Source: Panaeolus papilionaceus (lineage: Eukaryota; Basidiomycota; Agaricomycetes; Agaricales). From it: a stretch of DNA of 64,000 nucleotides. The stretch is from assembly GCA_015501605.1 (NCBI GenBank), contig JADNRZ010000001.1, positions 2,790,001-2,854,000 on the forward strand. The letters are read 5' to 3'. Of this stretch, positions 12,978 to 25,950 are shown piece by piece (the first letter of the stretch is position 1; each line of letters opens with the position of its first letter). Both the position numbers and the translations under genes were made by a program. A model generated the notes under the pieces. The model saw only the letters and a program-made list of their open reading frames with translations. It was not told where the DNA came from and made no database searches.

Positions 12978-14498
12978 CTACCTTGTCTGTCCGCCATTCA
13001 CAATAGCTGTTGCTGCTGCCCCAAACGATGTAGGGGGTAAATTCGCATGGCGGGAAGACTGAAGCGTTCCAGTAATTGGCGTGGTTGCTTTGGAACGTGT
13101 AGACGTTGAGCTTCCATCCATTGTTGCATTCCATGACTTGGGCGGACGTAGACCGACAGAAGCAAGCTGCTGACGGGCTATCTTGAATTCCAACTCCTCT
13201 TGTACCAAAGCGGCTTTGGCTTCGGCTTGTCTCTGCAATTCAGCCTCTGATTCATCTGACAGATAATCTGTAAAGCCTCCATCAGAAGTGACGGTGCTAT
13301 CCGACAATGAACCGCCTCCATCACTGCTTCCACTGCTGCTTGATGCACTAGAGTGTTCATCCTTTTTACGTGGTGTGATGAAAGAAGGAGGTAATTCCGG
13401 ACGACTAGATGTCGAAGCGGGAACTGCGCCAGAAATAGAGGACCTCCGTTTTACTGGGACATCTTGGTTGTGCAAATTAGCGGAACGATTATCAGTGGCT
13501 GAGATCTTGGACACGGAGACCGAGGCTGTAGCAGGGGTGACATGAGGGCGTCTAACGCTGGATACGCGCCTGGGAGATGGGGAATGACCTTCCGAATCTT
13601 TGGACCTGCGACTGGGAGAGGAATTGGAAGAGTGACTCCCCTCGATTCGGTCTGACTTGCCGCCGAGGGTATTTTTCCGTCGCGAAATGGTGTCGGCGGG
13701 GGATGAATTGGGTACAGACGATGATATAGCACTCGAGCTGGAACTTCTGTATATGTCTGCACCGGATGATATTGTTCCATACGGACTCCTCCCTCTGCCG
13801 TGGGAAGGGGAGGGTGTATTGATGGGCTTTGAAGAGTGGCTCGCCTGTTTAGTAGGGGTGGATGTTCCGGTATTTCGGCGGGAGAGGTTAGGCGGCTTCA
13901 CGGGCGTACTGCGAATAGATTGGGATTGTGCGGTGGGAGATTTGGGTGAGCTGGGTAGAGGAAAGATGCTGAGAATATTCTGGACGGCTTGGGGAATAGT
14001 GATGCCATGGACAATGTTGACTGCTCTCCAGTCAGCGATTGGGATGAGGTCGTTCTCGGATTCAGTCGGTGGCCTACAACAACCAGGCCAACCACGATTG
14101 TTGTATCCTGCTTTGTGTTGACTCTGCTCTGCCCACTGCATATGGAGATGAAATGATTACAGGGGGTTCGATCTAGTGGTTTGGATTGACTAACCTTGCA
14201 ATAGCCACAGCCTTTAAAAGTCTCCACTAATACACAGACAGACCAACTCAGAGACTGTGCATTACATGCAGATCATAAAAAGCAGATATACCTTCTGCGT
14301 TAACTAGGAACGACACGTCTGCTCTTGGATGAAGAGCACGATTTGAACAAGTGTCGCGTTTATGAGGACACCTAAATGAATTGTTGAATTTCTAGGTGAA
14401 TTTATATGATTTAAAAGTTGAATAACGTACTTTGGATGTGGATAAACCATACACATAGGACATTGTTGAGAAAGCGGGGCACCCAGTTGATAGCACAT
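12978..14498 (-). CDS. Unrecognised Cys-rich N-terminus with Ser-rich disordered tail
   Basis: About 480 residues in four exons. The start at 14498 leads into a compact cysteine/histidine segment of about 75 residues, with QQCPMCMVYPHPK, CPHKRDTC, FKGCGYCKWAEQ and GWPGCC. The spacing suggests a small zinc-binding module. The remaining 400 residues are rich in Ser, Pro, Thr and Arg, with many SP and TP pairs that could be phosphorylated. A short charged segment near the end (ESEAELQRQAEAKAALVQEE) is likely helical. Introns at about 14410-14450, 14228-14300 and 14139-14190 restore the Cys module in one frame. The gene is divergent from NCS1 with 246 bases between start codons. The role is unknown; a chromatin or signalling scaffold is possible but unproven. 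Confidence 0.65.
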
Positions 14499-14744
14499 GA
14501 GGAAGAGTGACGGAAGAGGAATTTGATGGCTTGTAAGGGTATTTGTAGGATTGTCATGACATATTGCGCACCAGATCCTCGAGGCGTTTTCTCAAACCGG
14601 TCACTGACCCGAGAAACACAGCCTCCAAACGATTCCATACCTCTCAAATACCCATTATCGTATCTACATGAACAACTAAACACACGTTCTTGTCAAGAAC
14701 CATCATCATCGATATCTTTCCACTCTTATACCACTCCTTAAATA

Positions 14745-15680
14745 ATGGGTAAATCTCAGAGCAAACTCTCTCCAGAACAGTTGGCAGATTTACAAAAGAA
14801 TACATATTGTATGTCCTGCTTATCGATCTCAAGATTATCACAAAGCTCAACGCTATTCTCACACAGTCGATAAGAAAGAGCTCCAGCAATGGTAATCTCT
14901 GCGTTTCTTGTTAAACGATCACATCACTTACACCCGCTATCGTCGTTTAGGTACAAAGGATTCAAAAAAGACTGTCCATCTGGTCAACTCGACAAAGCAG
15001 AGTTTAGCCGGATATATAAACAGTTCTTCCCCTTTGGCGATCCAGCAGAGTTTGCAGACTATGTCTTTAACGTCTTTGATGCCGACAAGAGCGGTCACAT
15101 CGACTTTAAGGAATTCATATGCGCACTCAGCATAACTAGCAGAGGTAGACTGGAAGAGAAACTGCAATGTGCGCTACTGCTTCACTTCATTCGCTTCTAC
15201 CTCCGCTTATCATCTTTGTTCTTTCACTTCATGATGTTCTCATCACGAACTTAATCTTACTGGCTGCGCTTGATCTCGTACTCAGGGGCCTTCCAGCTAT
15301 ACGACATCGACAAAGATGGCACAATCACCTACGATGAAATGCTGCAAATCGTCCAGTCTATTTACAAGATGACCGGAGAGATGGTTAAGCTTCCCTCCGA
15401 CGAGGACACCCCTGAAAAGGCAAGTCCATTCAATAATCCCACTCTCGCTCCAAACAATGACCTTTTACTCCTCTTCCCATTAACTTGACAGCGTGTCGAC
15501 AAAATTTTCAGAAACATGGATAAAAACAAAGATGCTAAGCTAACCTACGAGGAATTCGTGGAAGGCAGTAAACAGGATCCTACTATCGTCCAGGTATGAC
15601 TTTAACGGATGCTTTGTCTTATCACCCGAGCTTAACGGAACAATCTATAGGCTCTGTCGCTTTATGACGGTTTGGTGTAG
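14745..15680 (+). CDS. NCS1: Neuronal calcium sensor 1 / frequenin
   Basis: About 190 residues, the usual length. NCS1 is a myristoylated EF-hand protein that activates phosphatidylinositol 4-kinase in yeast (Frq1-Pik1). The start [13 protein letters not shown] carries the N-myristoylation glycine. [11 protein letters not shown] lies in the degenerate first EF-hand. Three active-looking EF-hands follow: [24 protein letters not shown] and [12 protein letters not shown]. The end, [14 protein letters not shown], is diagnostic. A short second exon (DKKELQQW) and at least five introns occur. The reading frame is intact. Confidence 0.96.
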
Positions 15681-16120
15681 AATCATCCAGAAATTATTGA
15701 TAATGTATCTATTGCACCCACTCTGTGCTCCACACGCGCGTCGAGTGGGTGCACTTAGACAAACCCCCATTAATTTCGCCACATACCTCCTCTTTTTTCT
15801 TACGACGGTTCCATTTTCATATCCTTTTCTTTGGTCCTTAATGTGTGTATTGTAATTAACCTACGTAGATGCTTTTAGGTCCTTTAGCAGTGCCTTCCTA
15901 GCGTTTCCCTGCCTTGCTACTTCTTTCACTCACTGTACTCTCTCTATCACATCGAAGCGAAATGAAATACCAAGTCCCAGCGCACCGGAAAGGGGTCCGG
16001 TGCAGTATCTATCATACATCACGAAATCTTGCTGCATGTTGCGCGACTTTATGGTACTTTTGACTCTGATCTAGCGCACTGCAAAATGGGAGCAAAGGAA
16101 AAATAATTTAATTGCAAAGT
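15681..16120. other. Convergent 3' region, NCS1 and EMC3
   Basis: This 440-base spacer lies between two genes that run towards each other. It holds only 3' untranslated sequence as far as I can see. No gene was seen. Confidence 0.4.
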
Positions 16121-17342
16121 CTAATAAGTGGGAGCTAGCTTGCCATATCTGCGGAGGACCCTCTCCTCGATATCCGAGCCGACCCATTTGTACAAACCAT
16201 CGGCAAATTCAAGGTTATCCTTTTCGGCTTTGAAAAGCTTGTTGAAGTCCTGCGGTCCTTGGGGTGTGACTGCTGCACCAGCAGCGAATGGAGAAGCCGT
16301 CATGTCTCTGGATGAGTCGGCGGCTGTAATCACAAATTGAAATAAATCATAACCAGTCAGTATGATGATCGGACTCGGAGAACGAGACATGAAGAAACAA
16401 GAACCAAAAGGATGGGTGAAGGAAGGCGAAAAGCGAGCAGAGCTAAAAATGTGTAAATTGAGAGACTGCGCGACTTACAGTTGTCATCACCGAGTATGAG
16501 GCGGTAAAGGCCGTTAAGTCCAAAGAAGTTGAGGAAGTACCAAGAAAGTGACGAGACCCATCGGACATCCATATCAGGAGTCTCAATACCTCTTTGAAGC
16601 ATGGACTTGAAACCGAGAGTGAGAGGGAAAGGTAGTTTAACTTCAAGGTGATAGAAAGGAATGTCAGGTTGACTCGTCAAAATGAACACCGGAATGAGGG
16701 AACGCACTCAACACGAAACCCTGGAAGAAAAAGTTGATCCATCCCATAATAACCATTTGCGGGACCATCATAACCATCTGTGTTTTCATGCCTGCCATCA
16801 TACCGTCCATAGCAGCGGGGTCGGTCATGGGATTAGGCGCCGCTGAGGGCTTGTCACCAGCCTTTGGTGGACCGTCCTTGAGGTACTTTCCTGATGCGAA
16901 TGCGTCTGAAAGGTGTTGTGATATTGAGTTATAGTACGTCGGGGGTATAGGTGAGTTGGCAGATGTAGCCCGTAGGATTTGTGAACGCGCGAGTGCTCGT
17001 CTGAGGACGGTAGATAATGGTTCAGTAAGGTTCGGTCTTTACCCTGGATCGCGAGCAAGCACTGACTGTTCACGAATAGCATTTCGCGGTAGTTGTTTTG
17101 GGGGTGATTGCAGGAGTAGCATGACATAGTGCCGGAGTACACCAACCAATATCTAGAAGCAAAATATCCCGCTATAGCTCAAGTTTTTAGAATTTCGAGG
17201 TGACCACGTACCATGACAAGCGTGATGGGAAACAGGACCCAGTCCCGTATCTGGGGATCAAGGTATAGTGATACCCTACATAATTAATCATAAGCCTTTA
17301 AATTATCATATAAAGTCAAGAAACGTACTCATTTGAAGACAT
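16121..17342 (-). CDS. EMC3: ER membrane protein complex subunit 3
   Basis: EMC3 is the Oxa1/YidC-like insertase core of the ER membrane complex. The model starts MSSNEVSLYLDPQIRDWVL and continues with FPITLVMILVGVLRHYVMLL as the first membrane helix. QREMLFV-like residues and a cytosolic loop ending in DGMMAGMKTQMVMMVPQM (Met-rich, as in the family) follow, then WINFFFQGFVLIKLPFPLT, the RGIETPDMDVRWVSSLSWYF stretch, and FFGLNGLYRLILGD. These match EMC3 closely. The tail ends with RRYGKLAPTY. The first exon is only 14 bases long and splices in frame. Transcription is convergent with NCS1. Confidence 0.93.
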
Positions 17343-17681
17343 GACCGTAGCAGAGTTAGCAGGAGACCGAGTCCAAGCGTGCCGCGTCCATCAGCAAAAA
17401 AATCAGAACGTGATTTGCTCTTGTGGGTCAGATGATTCTGTAACATCCTTCCTTTCCCGGAAATGTCTATATATGAACATGTAGTCGTGAAGACATAATA
17501 CTATCTGGTCATACACACAACCGCAGTGTTTACCAATCTCACACTGTATGTGCGTATCTGGCTTTAGGTTGTAGACGAGCCATCATATTTAAGACACTAT
17601 ACACCCGCATGTGTTGGTCTCTTATCCTGATGGCACTATTACACGTTTTCTCACAGACCGACCTCTACATCATACCAGACG

Positions 17682-17915
17682 AATAGGATTATATTGACCT
17701 TATATTTCCGTGGATTAGTTTTCGAAACATGACATTGCCTGCAATCAAATTTCGCATCTGATATCATCCTGACACTGCTCTTACATGTCCTCTGACAGAT
17801 CAACATCTTGTGATATCAAGTAAATAAGATTACATTGACCTTATATTCCTGTGAATTGGTTTCAGAGACATGCCACTGCCTGGGATCAAAGTCGGCATCC
17901 AACATCATCCTGCCC
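17682..17915. repeat. Diverged tandem direct repeat, period about 141
   Basis: A block of about 90 bases at 17682-17775 recurs at 17823-17915. Both copies contain ATTGACCTTATATT, ACATG(A/C)CA(T/C)TGCCTG and ATCATCCTG in the same order, with scattered substitutions. The repeat lies just downstream of the transposase stop codon and could belong to the end of the element. No terminal inverted repeat was identified. Confidence 0.6.
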
Positions 17916-17965
17916 AGAGTCAGCATATACTTAGATTTCACATTCATTTACTACAGAGTATATCA

Positions 17966-20900
17966 TTACAGGTCGTCATATGGTACATCAGAGGCATCAG
18001 AAATAGCATCGTCATCTTCGTTCCACTCGTCCTCGTCCTCATCGTCCAAAATGTTTTGTTGCGCTTTCTCCTCGTCCTCATCTTCATCCATGTTGTCTAG
18101 CTCCTCGTCTTCTTCTTGCACCGGTGCTATCCCATCTGGTTTGTCTATGTTCATGCTAGTACTGGCATGCACAGACGACGCAAGTGATGGGGGTACTATT
18201 GCATTGATGGTCAGGTCTTCTGGTCGCACTGAAGCTTGATACGATGATCCCCCCGGGGCCGACTGAGGATATAGACCTAAGCCGGAATGCCTCATATACA
18301 TATCACGATCAACGAAACTGAAAAGGTGTTTCAATTTAATCAGCAAGGTTAAAAGTATGCGGCCATCAGCGGGGTACCTACATTCCAATGTGGTAGTGCT
18401 GCCATTGGCGCAGCATCGCTTCACTCATAATAGTGCGACCTCCATGATGAACATTATGTTCCTGTGTTGCCAGTTCGCCCTCATAGAATGCCGGGATAAA
18501 GTGACAACCTCGCAACACAAGTGATGGGTCAAGAAAGCCATAGGAGAATTCATCTTCTTCTGGCACGAGACGAAGCTTTGGAAGCTTAGGGTATTGTCCA
18601 GAGACAGAGCCTGGCACTGGTTCAAACCAGCGAACCCAAAGGAAGTGAAGAGGCTGATAGCGAAGATCTCGAGAATTTGACCCCGTGTGTTGAACATCAG
18701 CATGGAATACGCCCAATACGGCGGCATACCAGAAGGTTGGAGCATTGGTGCTGAGGCGAGGGTTTGAATCCAAGACCGAATGTCCTGCAGCTTCAGGAGA
18801 CATGACCATTATAAACGGATGCGTACGAGGGTTAATGGTGTCAAAATCGCGCCGCATGTCATATGTTGTATAATTGACCCGGACTGTCGAATGGCCAAAA
18901 ATGATGTTATTCCGAATCCTAAGAGCGCTCAATTCCGCTTCGGTGAAGTTTTGCTCTACTTTGCTGTCTAGAAGTCGTGCCAGTAAATGGTTACGCAGTT
19001 TGGGGATAAATTTCTACAAGATGATCAATAACAAATCGAAAGGGCAGAATAACGCCCTTTGGGCCATACCTTTGAACTGAGGGTTGTACCATTCTCCGCC
19101 ACAAGTGGCAGGAGGGGCATAGGAAGGCTTCGTGATTCAGAGATGGTATACCGCTGTTGTAATTGTGCCTTCATGTTCATTTCTAGCAATTCCTGCTGTT
19201 CCTCAGGCCGTAACACCTCTTGCCGAATATACTTTCTTGCAACTTGTGGCATAGGATCGTTTTTATTAGTGAGCCCATACAACTGTTTGACTATGCGATG
19301 CTGAAACTCTCCCTAAGTAAAAACACACTGTCAGCATGCAATCGAAATATGATAGGGAGCTACTAACTAGCTGGGTAGAGTATGAGTCTGACATGCCAAA
19401 CATCCGAATATGTTCAACATAGTCACCAAGGAAATGCATCTTCACGGTTTGAAGGTTTAGGGTTTTGGGCTTTCTAGTTGTTGTATTGCCTGTCCTTGGT
19501 GTTTCACCTAAAATAGTAGTCCCAAATGCGATTCAGTAAACCCAATATGTAACGGGAGAGTCTTAGACTTCAAGTCGGACGCACTGGGACCATGATGGGA
19601 TGCGGCCAATTCTCGTCGAACACGTGCAGCAGCTTCTCTTGGTGATTCAACAGTCTGATAATGTGCGCATGTTGTATCTCTGAAAAGGCGCATCTGTACG
19701 CCAAAATCGGTTGTGAGAGAGTGTAGGCGTTGTAAGGATGTCTCTGTATGCATGCGAAGCTTGGCAAGTGCATGCCACTCCGATGCGGTATACAGTAGTT
19801 CAGCCACGTGCTGGTTATGGGGTTCAGGTAAAAGCCCCCAAAAAACCGGGATACAACACTACACCTTATGAGATCTCACATTGACTTATAAAAAATTGAG
19901 CTTACTTGAAGAAGATCCTCATAATCGCGCGCGGCCATCTTCTTCATCTCCGATGAATTTGCTGAAAACTTCCGTATTGTACCACGACCAAAAGTTGAGA
20001 TAGCAGAGAATCTAACAGATAATTAACCGAGATACAGGGAAGGGGCTTATAACCATTCTTACCTCCTATCCAACTCGACGACAAGTCGATCAGAACCTTC
20101 CACAGCATAGAGAAGTCTAATCAAATGAGAGAAGAGGGATTTCCAAACTCCCAATTCAAATTCATGGAGCAAGTCCACGACAAGCATGTTAGAAGGGTTG
20201 AAATCAGTGCCCAATTTATCAACAAAAGCATTCTAAAGCTCTTTAAGCAAAGATATTCAATATAAGATGGAGAACACTTACAACTGTGGGCACACCGGAA
20301 AACTCTTTCAACAGAGCCTCCACGTTTGTTCCGTTGATAGGCTTTCCTTGCTTATAAATGAAAGCACGCGCTTTCTTGACAGCCGTGAAATTATATGTGC
20401 GCCGTGATTCAGACCGTCTTGTTTGATCATCTGAGGTGCCCAATTGGTCGAGGCTCTGCATGGGTGCCAAGCATTGTGGACAAGGGCACATGCCCTTGTC
20501 TCGTATTGTGGCAAGGAGGACTCTTAAAGCCAGAAAATAGTCAATATCAACATAGCAATCACATTTACAAGGGAATGTCTTACTTTTCAGGATAATCGGC
20601 GGAGTATGTAAAAATTCAGGGGAATATGCGACGCTCAATGCCATCGACGCACATAACAACAATGCCATACTTGTAAGCATTGACGAAATCACTGTCTAGG
20701 AGCGATCTCCACACTTCTTGCAGAAGCTCACGTTTACAATGCGTCAGAATTTGGCCCTTCTGACTTTTCCACTTCGGGTGGAAGCTCTCCACGAAGCCAT
20801 TGAACGCCTCTGGCAGCTAAAAACAATATTAGCAAAGTCATAATTTTGGATGAAGAATTTCATACAGCAGGGATATAAGCTAGATGATGCATTGCGCCGG

Positions 20901-22316
20901 AGTTGACTTGGGAACGGATATATTTCGAGAGATTGCCAAGCATCAGGTAGATTGGCCAGGCTTTCGTGTTTCCAAACTCTGTGAGATGTGTTGCATCCGA
21001 CGAAAACATGAGTGCAGCCACTACCTTCTCTCGTTGGCAATTAGGATCATTGGGGTCGACGGGTGACTTGTAGCGAACTTTATCAGACTCAGCAAGAAAC
21101 GCATCGGAGGAGTATACTTCGCCGTATATTCGCTGGTCAACGCCGGTATTAGGGTCACGATGGAAAAGTCGAAAAGGTGAGAAATGAAGGAGATGGGAGT
21201 ACGAGCCAGTAAATGCCTCCTTAATTACATCAACAATACTGCGGGACAGAAATCCTGGGATATCAAAAGGAACGGCTGGCACATTTTGCTGACCTGAAGG
21301 AACCTGTATCTGCAGACTGCTGGTAGAAAATTGGTTGTGAAGTGAAGATTGGGAAAGTCGCTGGTCAAGGAGTTGGTTCTGCTGGCGCGCATCAAAACCT
21401 AGAAGATGATGACTCTGGAAGGTTGGGGAGAGTATCACATCGTGGACGAATTTGGTAGTTTCTGATTCTGACTTTGCAATGTGGCCATTGTTGAGCCACG
21501 TCATAACAGAGTGTATTGTAGCATTTTCGAAGGGCCAATATTGCGATTGCTGCTGGTTGCTTGACTGCCTAGCCAGAGAATGAGCCCTTGAAGTCGCATC
21601 ATGGTAGTGAAGTGACTGAACTTCATTTTGTAGAGTGTTTGATGCCGTGTCTCCAAGTCGGTGGTTGGCCAAGTCCTCCAAAGTCAAGAGAGAGTCTGGG
21701 TCTGTGCTGGGTCGATTTGGGTACTCCCTCCATAGACCGAAGAGATTGAGGGAGGTCGCTAAACGGTCACGTACAATGAGCAAAACACATCTTGCGGTTG
21801 TTGGTGCTTCATCGATGAATGATGTCAACGATTCTGGAACATAGTCGCGGAATCGTTGAGGCAATTTGTATTCGCGACGAGGTCGACCGGCACGTGTAAG
21901 TTGCGGTGATTGTGGCAATGCGGTAGATTGTGGTGAGGACGAATTTGAACTAGCCAGACAATTATCATTAGGAAGATGTGAACCTGCTGCATCGAAGGAA
22001 TTGGCTGGGGAGATACCCTAAGAGCCCGAGTCAACACATGAGCCTTTGACTACAATGATATTACATTTAAGAGGCCTGTGAGATTATGCATTACCTGTAA
22101 ACCCATCAAACGAGCCTTCCTGGACGCCCGTACCGTTGGTGACAGCGTGTTCTTGGGTAACAAAGACCCCAAGCCTCTAGCTCGGCGCTCTGAGTTGACT
22201 TTGCGCTTGAAGTCTTGCGAGAGTTGGCAGGTAGCTTTATGCTTTGTCAGGTGTGATGGCTCGGGGAACACTCTGTTACAACCCTTGACGCAAGAGTGGC
22301 CAGACGAATTGGACAT
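17966..22316 (-). CDS. Plavaka-family transposase with N-terminal C2H2 finger
   Basis: About 1,200-1,300 residues in many exons, with no stop codon inside the model. The N-terminus has a C2H2-like finger (CVKGCNRVFPEP, then HLTKHKATC). Family hallmarks follow: QRIYGEVYSSDAFL, VVAALMFSSDATHL, FGNTKAWPIYLMLGNLSKY, MHHLAYIPAV, LTHCKRELLQEVWRSLL, GIVVMCVDGIERRIFP, TIRDKGMCPCPQCL, NMLVVDLLHEFELGVWKSLF, SEWHALAKLRMHT, KMHFLGDYVEHIRMFG and WQHYHIG followed by VFVDRDMYMRH. The C-terminus is a strongly acidic tail of about 50 residues. These match Plavaka transposases in order and spacing. Because every exon reads cleanly, the copy may be recent or still active. The start at 22316 (MSNSSGHSC) comes just before the finger; an earlier in-frame ATG at about 22458 would add a hydrophobic segment. 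Confidence 0.85.
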
Positions 22317-23035
22317 GATGGCGATTTGGAGCAAGAATATAAAGAGAGAACCTGCAGTGATAACTCGAAGAAGTACAGTTTTGAGACTTGATTGGGAAGA
22401 GCTCCGATTTCTCTGTGTTTGAGAGTAGCCAGCTAGGTTCAAATTTAGGTTGACCAGCATAACAGGCAGAATAATATCCCAATCGACCCCAATGAAGGCT
22501 CGAAGTTGAGCGGGTTCAAATGGGGCAGATGATAAAAATGACGAGACTTCAAGCTCTAAGTTCAACTTCGAGGGTGTTCGTAAGTTTCGGGGAGCAATTC
22601 CAGCGATCGCTGGTTGATGGCGGAAAATGCCAGTCAAGTCTCAAAAGCACCCATGTCGTCCACGCTATCCGCCATGACCCTGGGTCCATTAAAACCCCAA
22701 TTAAAGCACCAAAAAAAACACACCTTAGAACGAAGTTTGAAGCCAATACATATACGCTTGCAGGTGAGTAATCTAATAACGCGGTGATAAAATCAAGTGA
22801 ATTCAAGTTGATCATAATAAAACAAAAGGACAGGATAAAGTCGAAACAGCGGCGTCATGGTGTATGGAAATACCAACCACAGAGAGGAACAAATGACACA
22901 AAACACTAGGACGAAACCAAATTGTAAGTACTTCCATATTCCAAGGAGTCCAAATCCACATTTTCCCCATGGTTCAATATTGTGACTTCAACAGGCTGGT
23001 GGCGGGGTAGTATACTGACTCGGATTATCCAAGTC
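22317..23035. other. Spacer upstream of the Plavaka transposase
   Basis: About 720 bases between the transposase start and the stop of the next minus-strand gene. The transposase frame stays open upstream to 22637 without a good start. TTCAAGTTGATCA occurs at 22802-22814, a motif that clusters again at 27.4-28.2 kb. No separate gene was seen. Confidence 0.35.
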
Positions 23036-25950
23036 TTATCTGAGATTGGAGCCTGAGTCAGTGAACCCTGCCTTGGAGTCTGCCAGCTGCGCCTCGGCTG
23101 ATGCAACGGCATGAGCCCGGAACCAGGTAGGATGAGATACCATCTCCGCTTGGGCCTCAGAGTCGAAGGCGAGTAGCGTGTTTGGGTTGACGTGCTTTAG
23201 GAGCCGACCCAGAATATCGTGCATAGACAGATCTAAGAACATGCTATCGTTGTTTTGGGCGGCATGTATTATACTCTCCTTATAAAGAAGCTTGGAAAAG
23301 GAAGACCAATATGCTTGGTGGTTCCTATTGAGATCCAGTGGTGGACCACCTTGACTCCCAGTTGAACTTGGATGGTCCAGAGTCGGTGCAAGCTCCTCCA
23401 AACCGGAACTGGAAGCTTTTGGACCCATTTCCCGTTCCTGGGCCTGTGCCAGCGATGTGTACATGGCATGAATATTTTGAACAGGAGTAGTAGCCGCTGG
23501 TGGCTGAGAGTGTAGCTGGGGCTGTGATATGCCTTCCATCGCCATGTCCTGCCTAGGGTTTGAACTGGGATATATAGCCGATGTGGAAGACAACATATTC
23601 GCATTGCCTGGTGGCCACTGGTGGCTGTGATCTGAAGAGTTCTCGTTCAAGGCGATGTCATTGTTGAATGCAAAGGAGAAAAGAGGATGATCCGAGACAC
23701 TCTGTATCTAACATTTAGCTTCTGGCAATGCTGTTGATGTAGACGACAAACCTGAGTGAATTGTGAATTGCCTTCAAGTTGATCGTAGTTGGACGACATC
23801 ACGGGCATGTTGGCTTGAATATTTGGATAAGGCGCAGCAGCCAGATCTTCAAAAGGCTGGCTAGGAGCCGTAATACTGGGGTGATTTCTATTCAAACCAT
23901 AATTAATGGCTAGCGATTCGATGGGATGATCCCAAAATGGATAGAAAAAAATATATAGTTAGTCTTGATACACTGCTTTCAAAACTGAATCAAACAGTAC
24001 CTCCGAGTTGGTGACGAGATGCCGTTTGCATCATTGCTCCTGTAGGGAGTGACATCAATTTAGAAACGTCGTTCAGTACTTCATCTTGCATTTGTGTCCT
24101 ATGATAGGCATGTGATGCTGGCGCGTTGAGTGAAGAGGAGTCACTGGCAGCAAAGATCAGGGAGGGAGGAGCAGAGCGTGAAGACAGTTGACTACGTTGG
24201 CTAACGTGGAACTGTGTCGCATGAAGCGGAAAGTTTGCCGCAGAAGAATGTGATGTCAATCCAGCGCTCTTGAAGTCATTGATCAAAGTAACGATTTTGG
24301 CATGCAGGTCTCCTGGAATAGGAGATGGGCAGGAGGAATCTACCTTTGGCGGTGTTTCGAGTGTGCCCTGAGAGGTTTTGCTAAAATAAATGGTCAATTA
24401 TCCAAGTTCACACACACAGTCATATTCAGACACCCAAAAAATGTGTCAACTCACAAGCACCATTTAATTCTAGCTAGGAATGCTTCATGAGCTGGTCGCA
24501 ACAAAGAGTCAATATTTGAGGTGGTTTCGGCGAAGAGAACTTGATGTTTCCCATAGTAATGACTGATGTCTCTACTATCTAGAGATTGAGCATACGTTTG
24601 TGGACTGAGGTTTAGGCCAATAGGACCAGGGTGATCAATGATGTTGGTCCACATATAGGTGATACATTCCACTACCTAAATATACGACAACGATGCGTCC
24701 AAATTCAGCTCAACTTGAAACAACATTTGGCGATAAAATAATAACTCACTTCAACTATGGACAAAACAACGACGTTTTTTGGGAATGTGTCCACACAGCG
24801 CCACATGCGGTAAGGGACGGTGCCTGGAACCTCAATAGCCCCAAAAAATTCGGGGTGTCCACATCTAAACTTCAGTAATATCGTATTTGTATCCATGTCG
24901 GAATCTTCCCCTATGGACTTGAGAGATTTATCGAGCTTCTTGTCAATACCACGTAGGGTAGAGTTGAGGCAGGACAGTGCGTGGTTGATAATTTGGCCCG
25001 AGTACCAGATGTACTGCCAATTCTCCGACGCGTTCTATTAAATATTAACCAAGATTTAAATACTCAACGAGAAAAAGCAACAATAGATAAACATACGGAG
25101 GAGCAGGTATCTTGAACACCCACAGTGTCGTGGAGGAGAGCCGTTGTGGTCACCGTGCTTGACAAGATGCCCGAATCTGAGTTGGAGCTCGTCATAGATA
25201 CTTGGTAACTGGACAAATATGTGGTAAGGAATTTCTTTTTATCGAGGTAGGGTAGATTGTCAAGGGATAGGAAGGCTTGAATGTCGCAGTAGGTCTGCAT
25301 CCGTCGCTCACGGAGGTGAGAGTGGTAAAAAGAACGTGCCTGCGATGGAAGGGGTAGTAATAAAGTTAGCTGGGCTGTTAGGTCTTATGATTGACTGCTG
25401 GACGTACGAAATCAATAACGTCGGGGTTGAACTGCCCAGCCCATGGATTCCAATGTGTTCCAGCACTGGTTTGAATGGTTCCAGTTTGACTAGCAGCGTT
25501 CGAGACCAGAAATTGGTACGATTTAATCATCAGTTGCTCGACTTGACCTTGATTAGGAGTGGGAATAACACCATCATACTGCGTCAGAACCAAAATGCAG
25601 CCAATTCCCATCGCGATGTCTTTTTCCAAGTCGGTGAGTTTGGAAAGAAGCTTTTGGTTGGGTAGCACCATGGTTGTGGTTTTTTCGGTCTTGGTGGATC
25701 TACCGGGGACGGGCTCAGAATGAGGAAGGGAGCCGCTGTGATCACTACTGGTGATTACACTCGACGAGGTTGCAGAGTGAAACTCAGGCCAATGATGAGA
25801 TTCAGATTCGTTTTTAGCAGAAGGAACTTCTGCTTTCGGGGGGGAGTCTTGTCTTGGTCGTTTACCCTGAGAGCGACCCAGACTCGCACTCTGATGAGTG
25901 TAGTTAGAAGCAGTGGCGGGGTTGTATCCATGCGCTTGATGATAGGACAT
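23036..25950 (-). CDS. Unrecognised multi-exon protein (accessory island gene B)
   Basis: About 800 residues in eight or so exons. I recognise no family. The N-terminal part (MSYHQAHGYNP) is Ser/Pro-rich with a basic GKRPRQDSPPK that could be a nuclear localisation signal. An ordered-looking middle follows with LTDLEKDIAMGIGCILVLTQ, IQAFLSLDNLPYLDKKKFL, WQYIWYSGQIINHALSCL, FRCGHPEFFGAIEVPGTV, VVECITYMWTNIIDHPGPI and RPAHEAFLARIKWCF. The C-terminal third is low-complexity, ending with WSSFSKLLYKES, HDILGRLLKHVNPNTLL and SGSNLR. Splices restore one frame throughout, which argues for a real gene. The start at 25950 is the first ATG of the frame; an upstream exon near 26102-26180 may belong to it. 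Its proximity to a transposase suggests a passenger or mobile-element accessory, but this is inference. Confidence 0.55.

Larger units (their letters stand above)
17682..22900 (-). mobile_element. Plavaka-type DNA transposon (CACTA-related), ends not defined
   Basis: The element is defined by its transposase gene (17966-22316). Plavaka elements are DNA transposons related to EnSpm/CACTA and are abundant in agaricomycetes. I could not find convincing terminal inverted repeats or a target-site duplication by eye, so the limits given are only nominal. The diverged repeat at 17682-17915 may be part of the 3' end. The two genes at 23036-27705 could be passengers, but nothing directly shows this. 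Confidence 0.65.

Noticed and set aside
14160..14175. GGTTCGATC resembling a tRNA B box
   Set aside because: It lies in an intron of a protein gene and lacks any tRNA-like partner sequence.
17682..17915. Long terminal repeats of a retrotransposon
   Set aside because: The copies are only 141 bases apart, too short, and enclose no coding sequence.
22050..22637. Separate gene with a membrane segment upstream of the transposase
   Set aside because: The frame runs straight into the transposase zinc finger and has no good ATG at its beginning.
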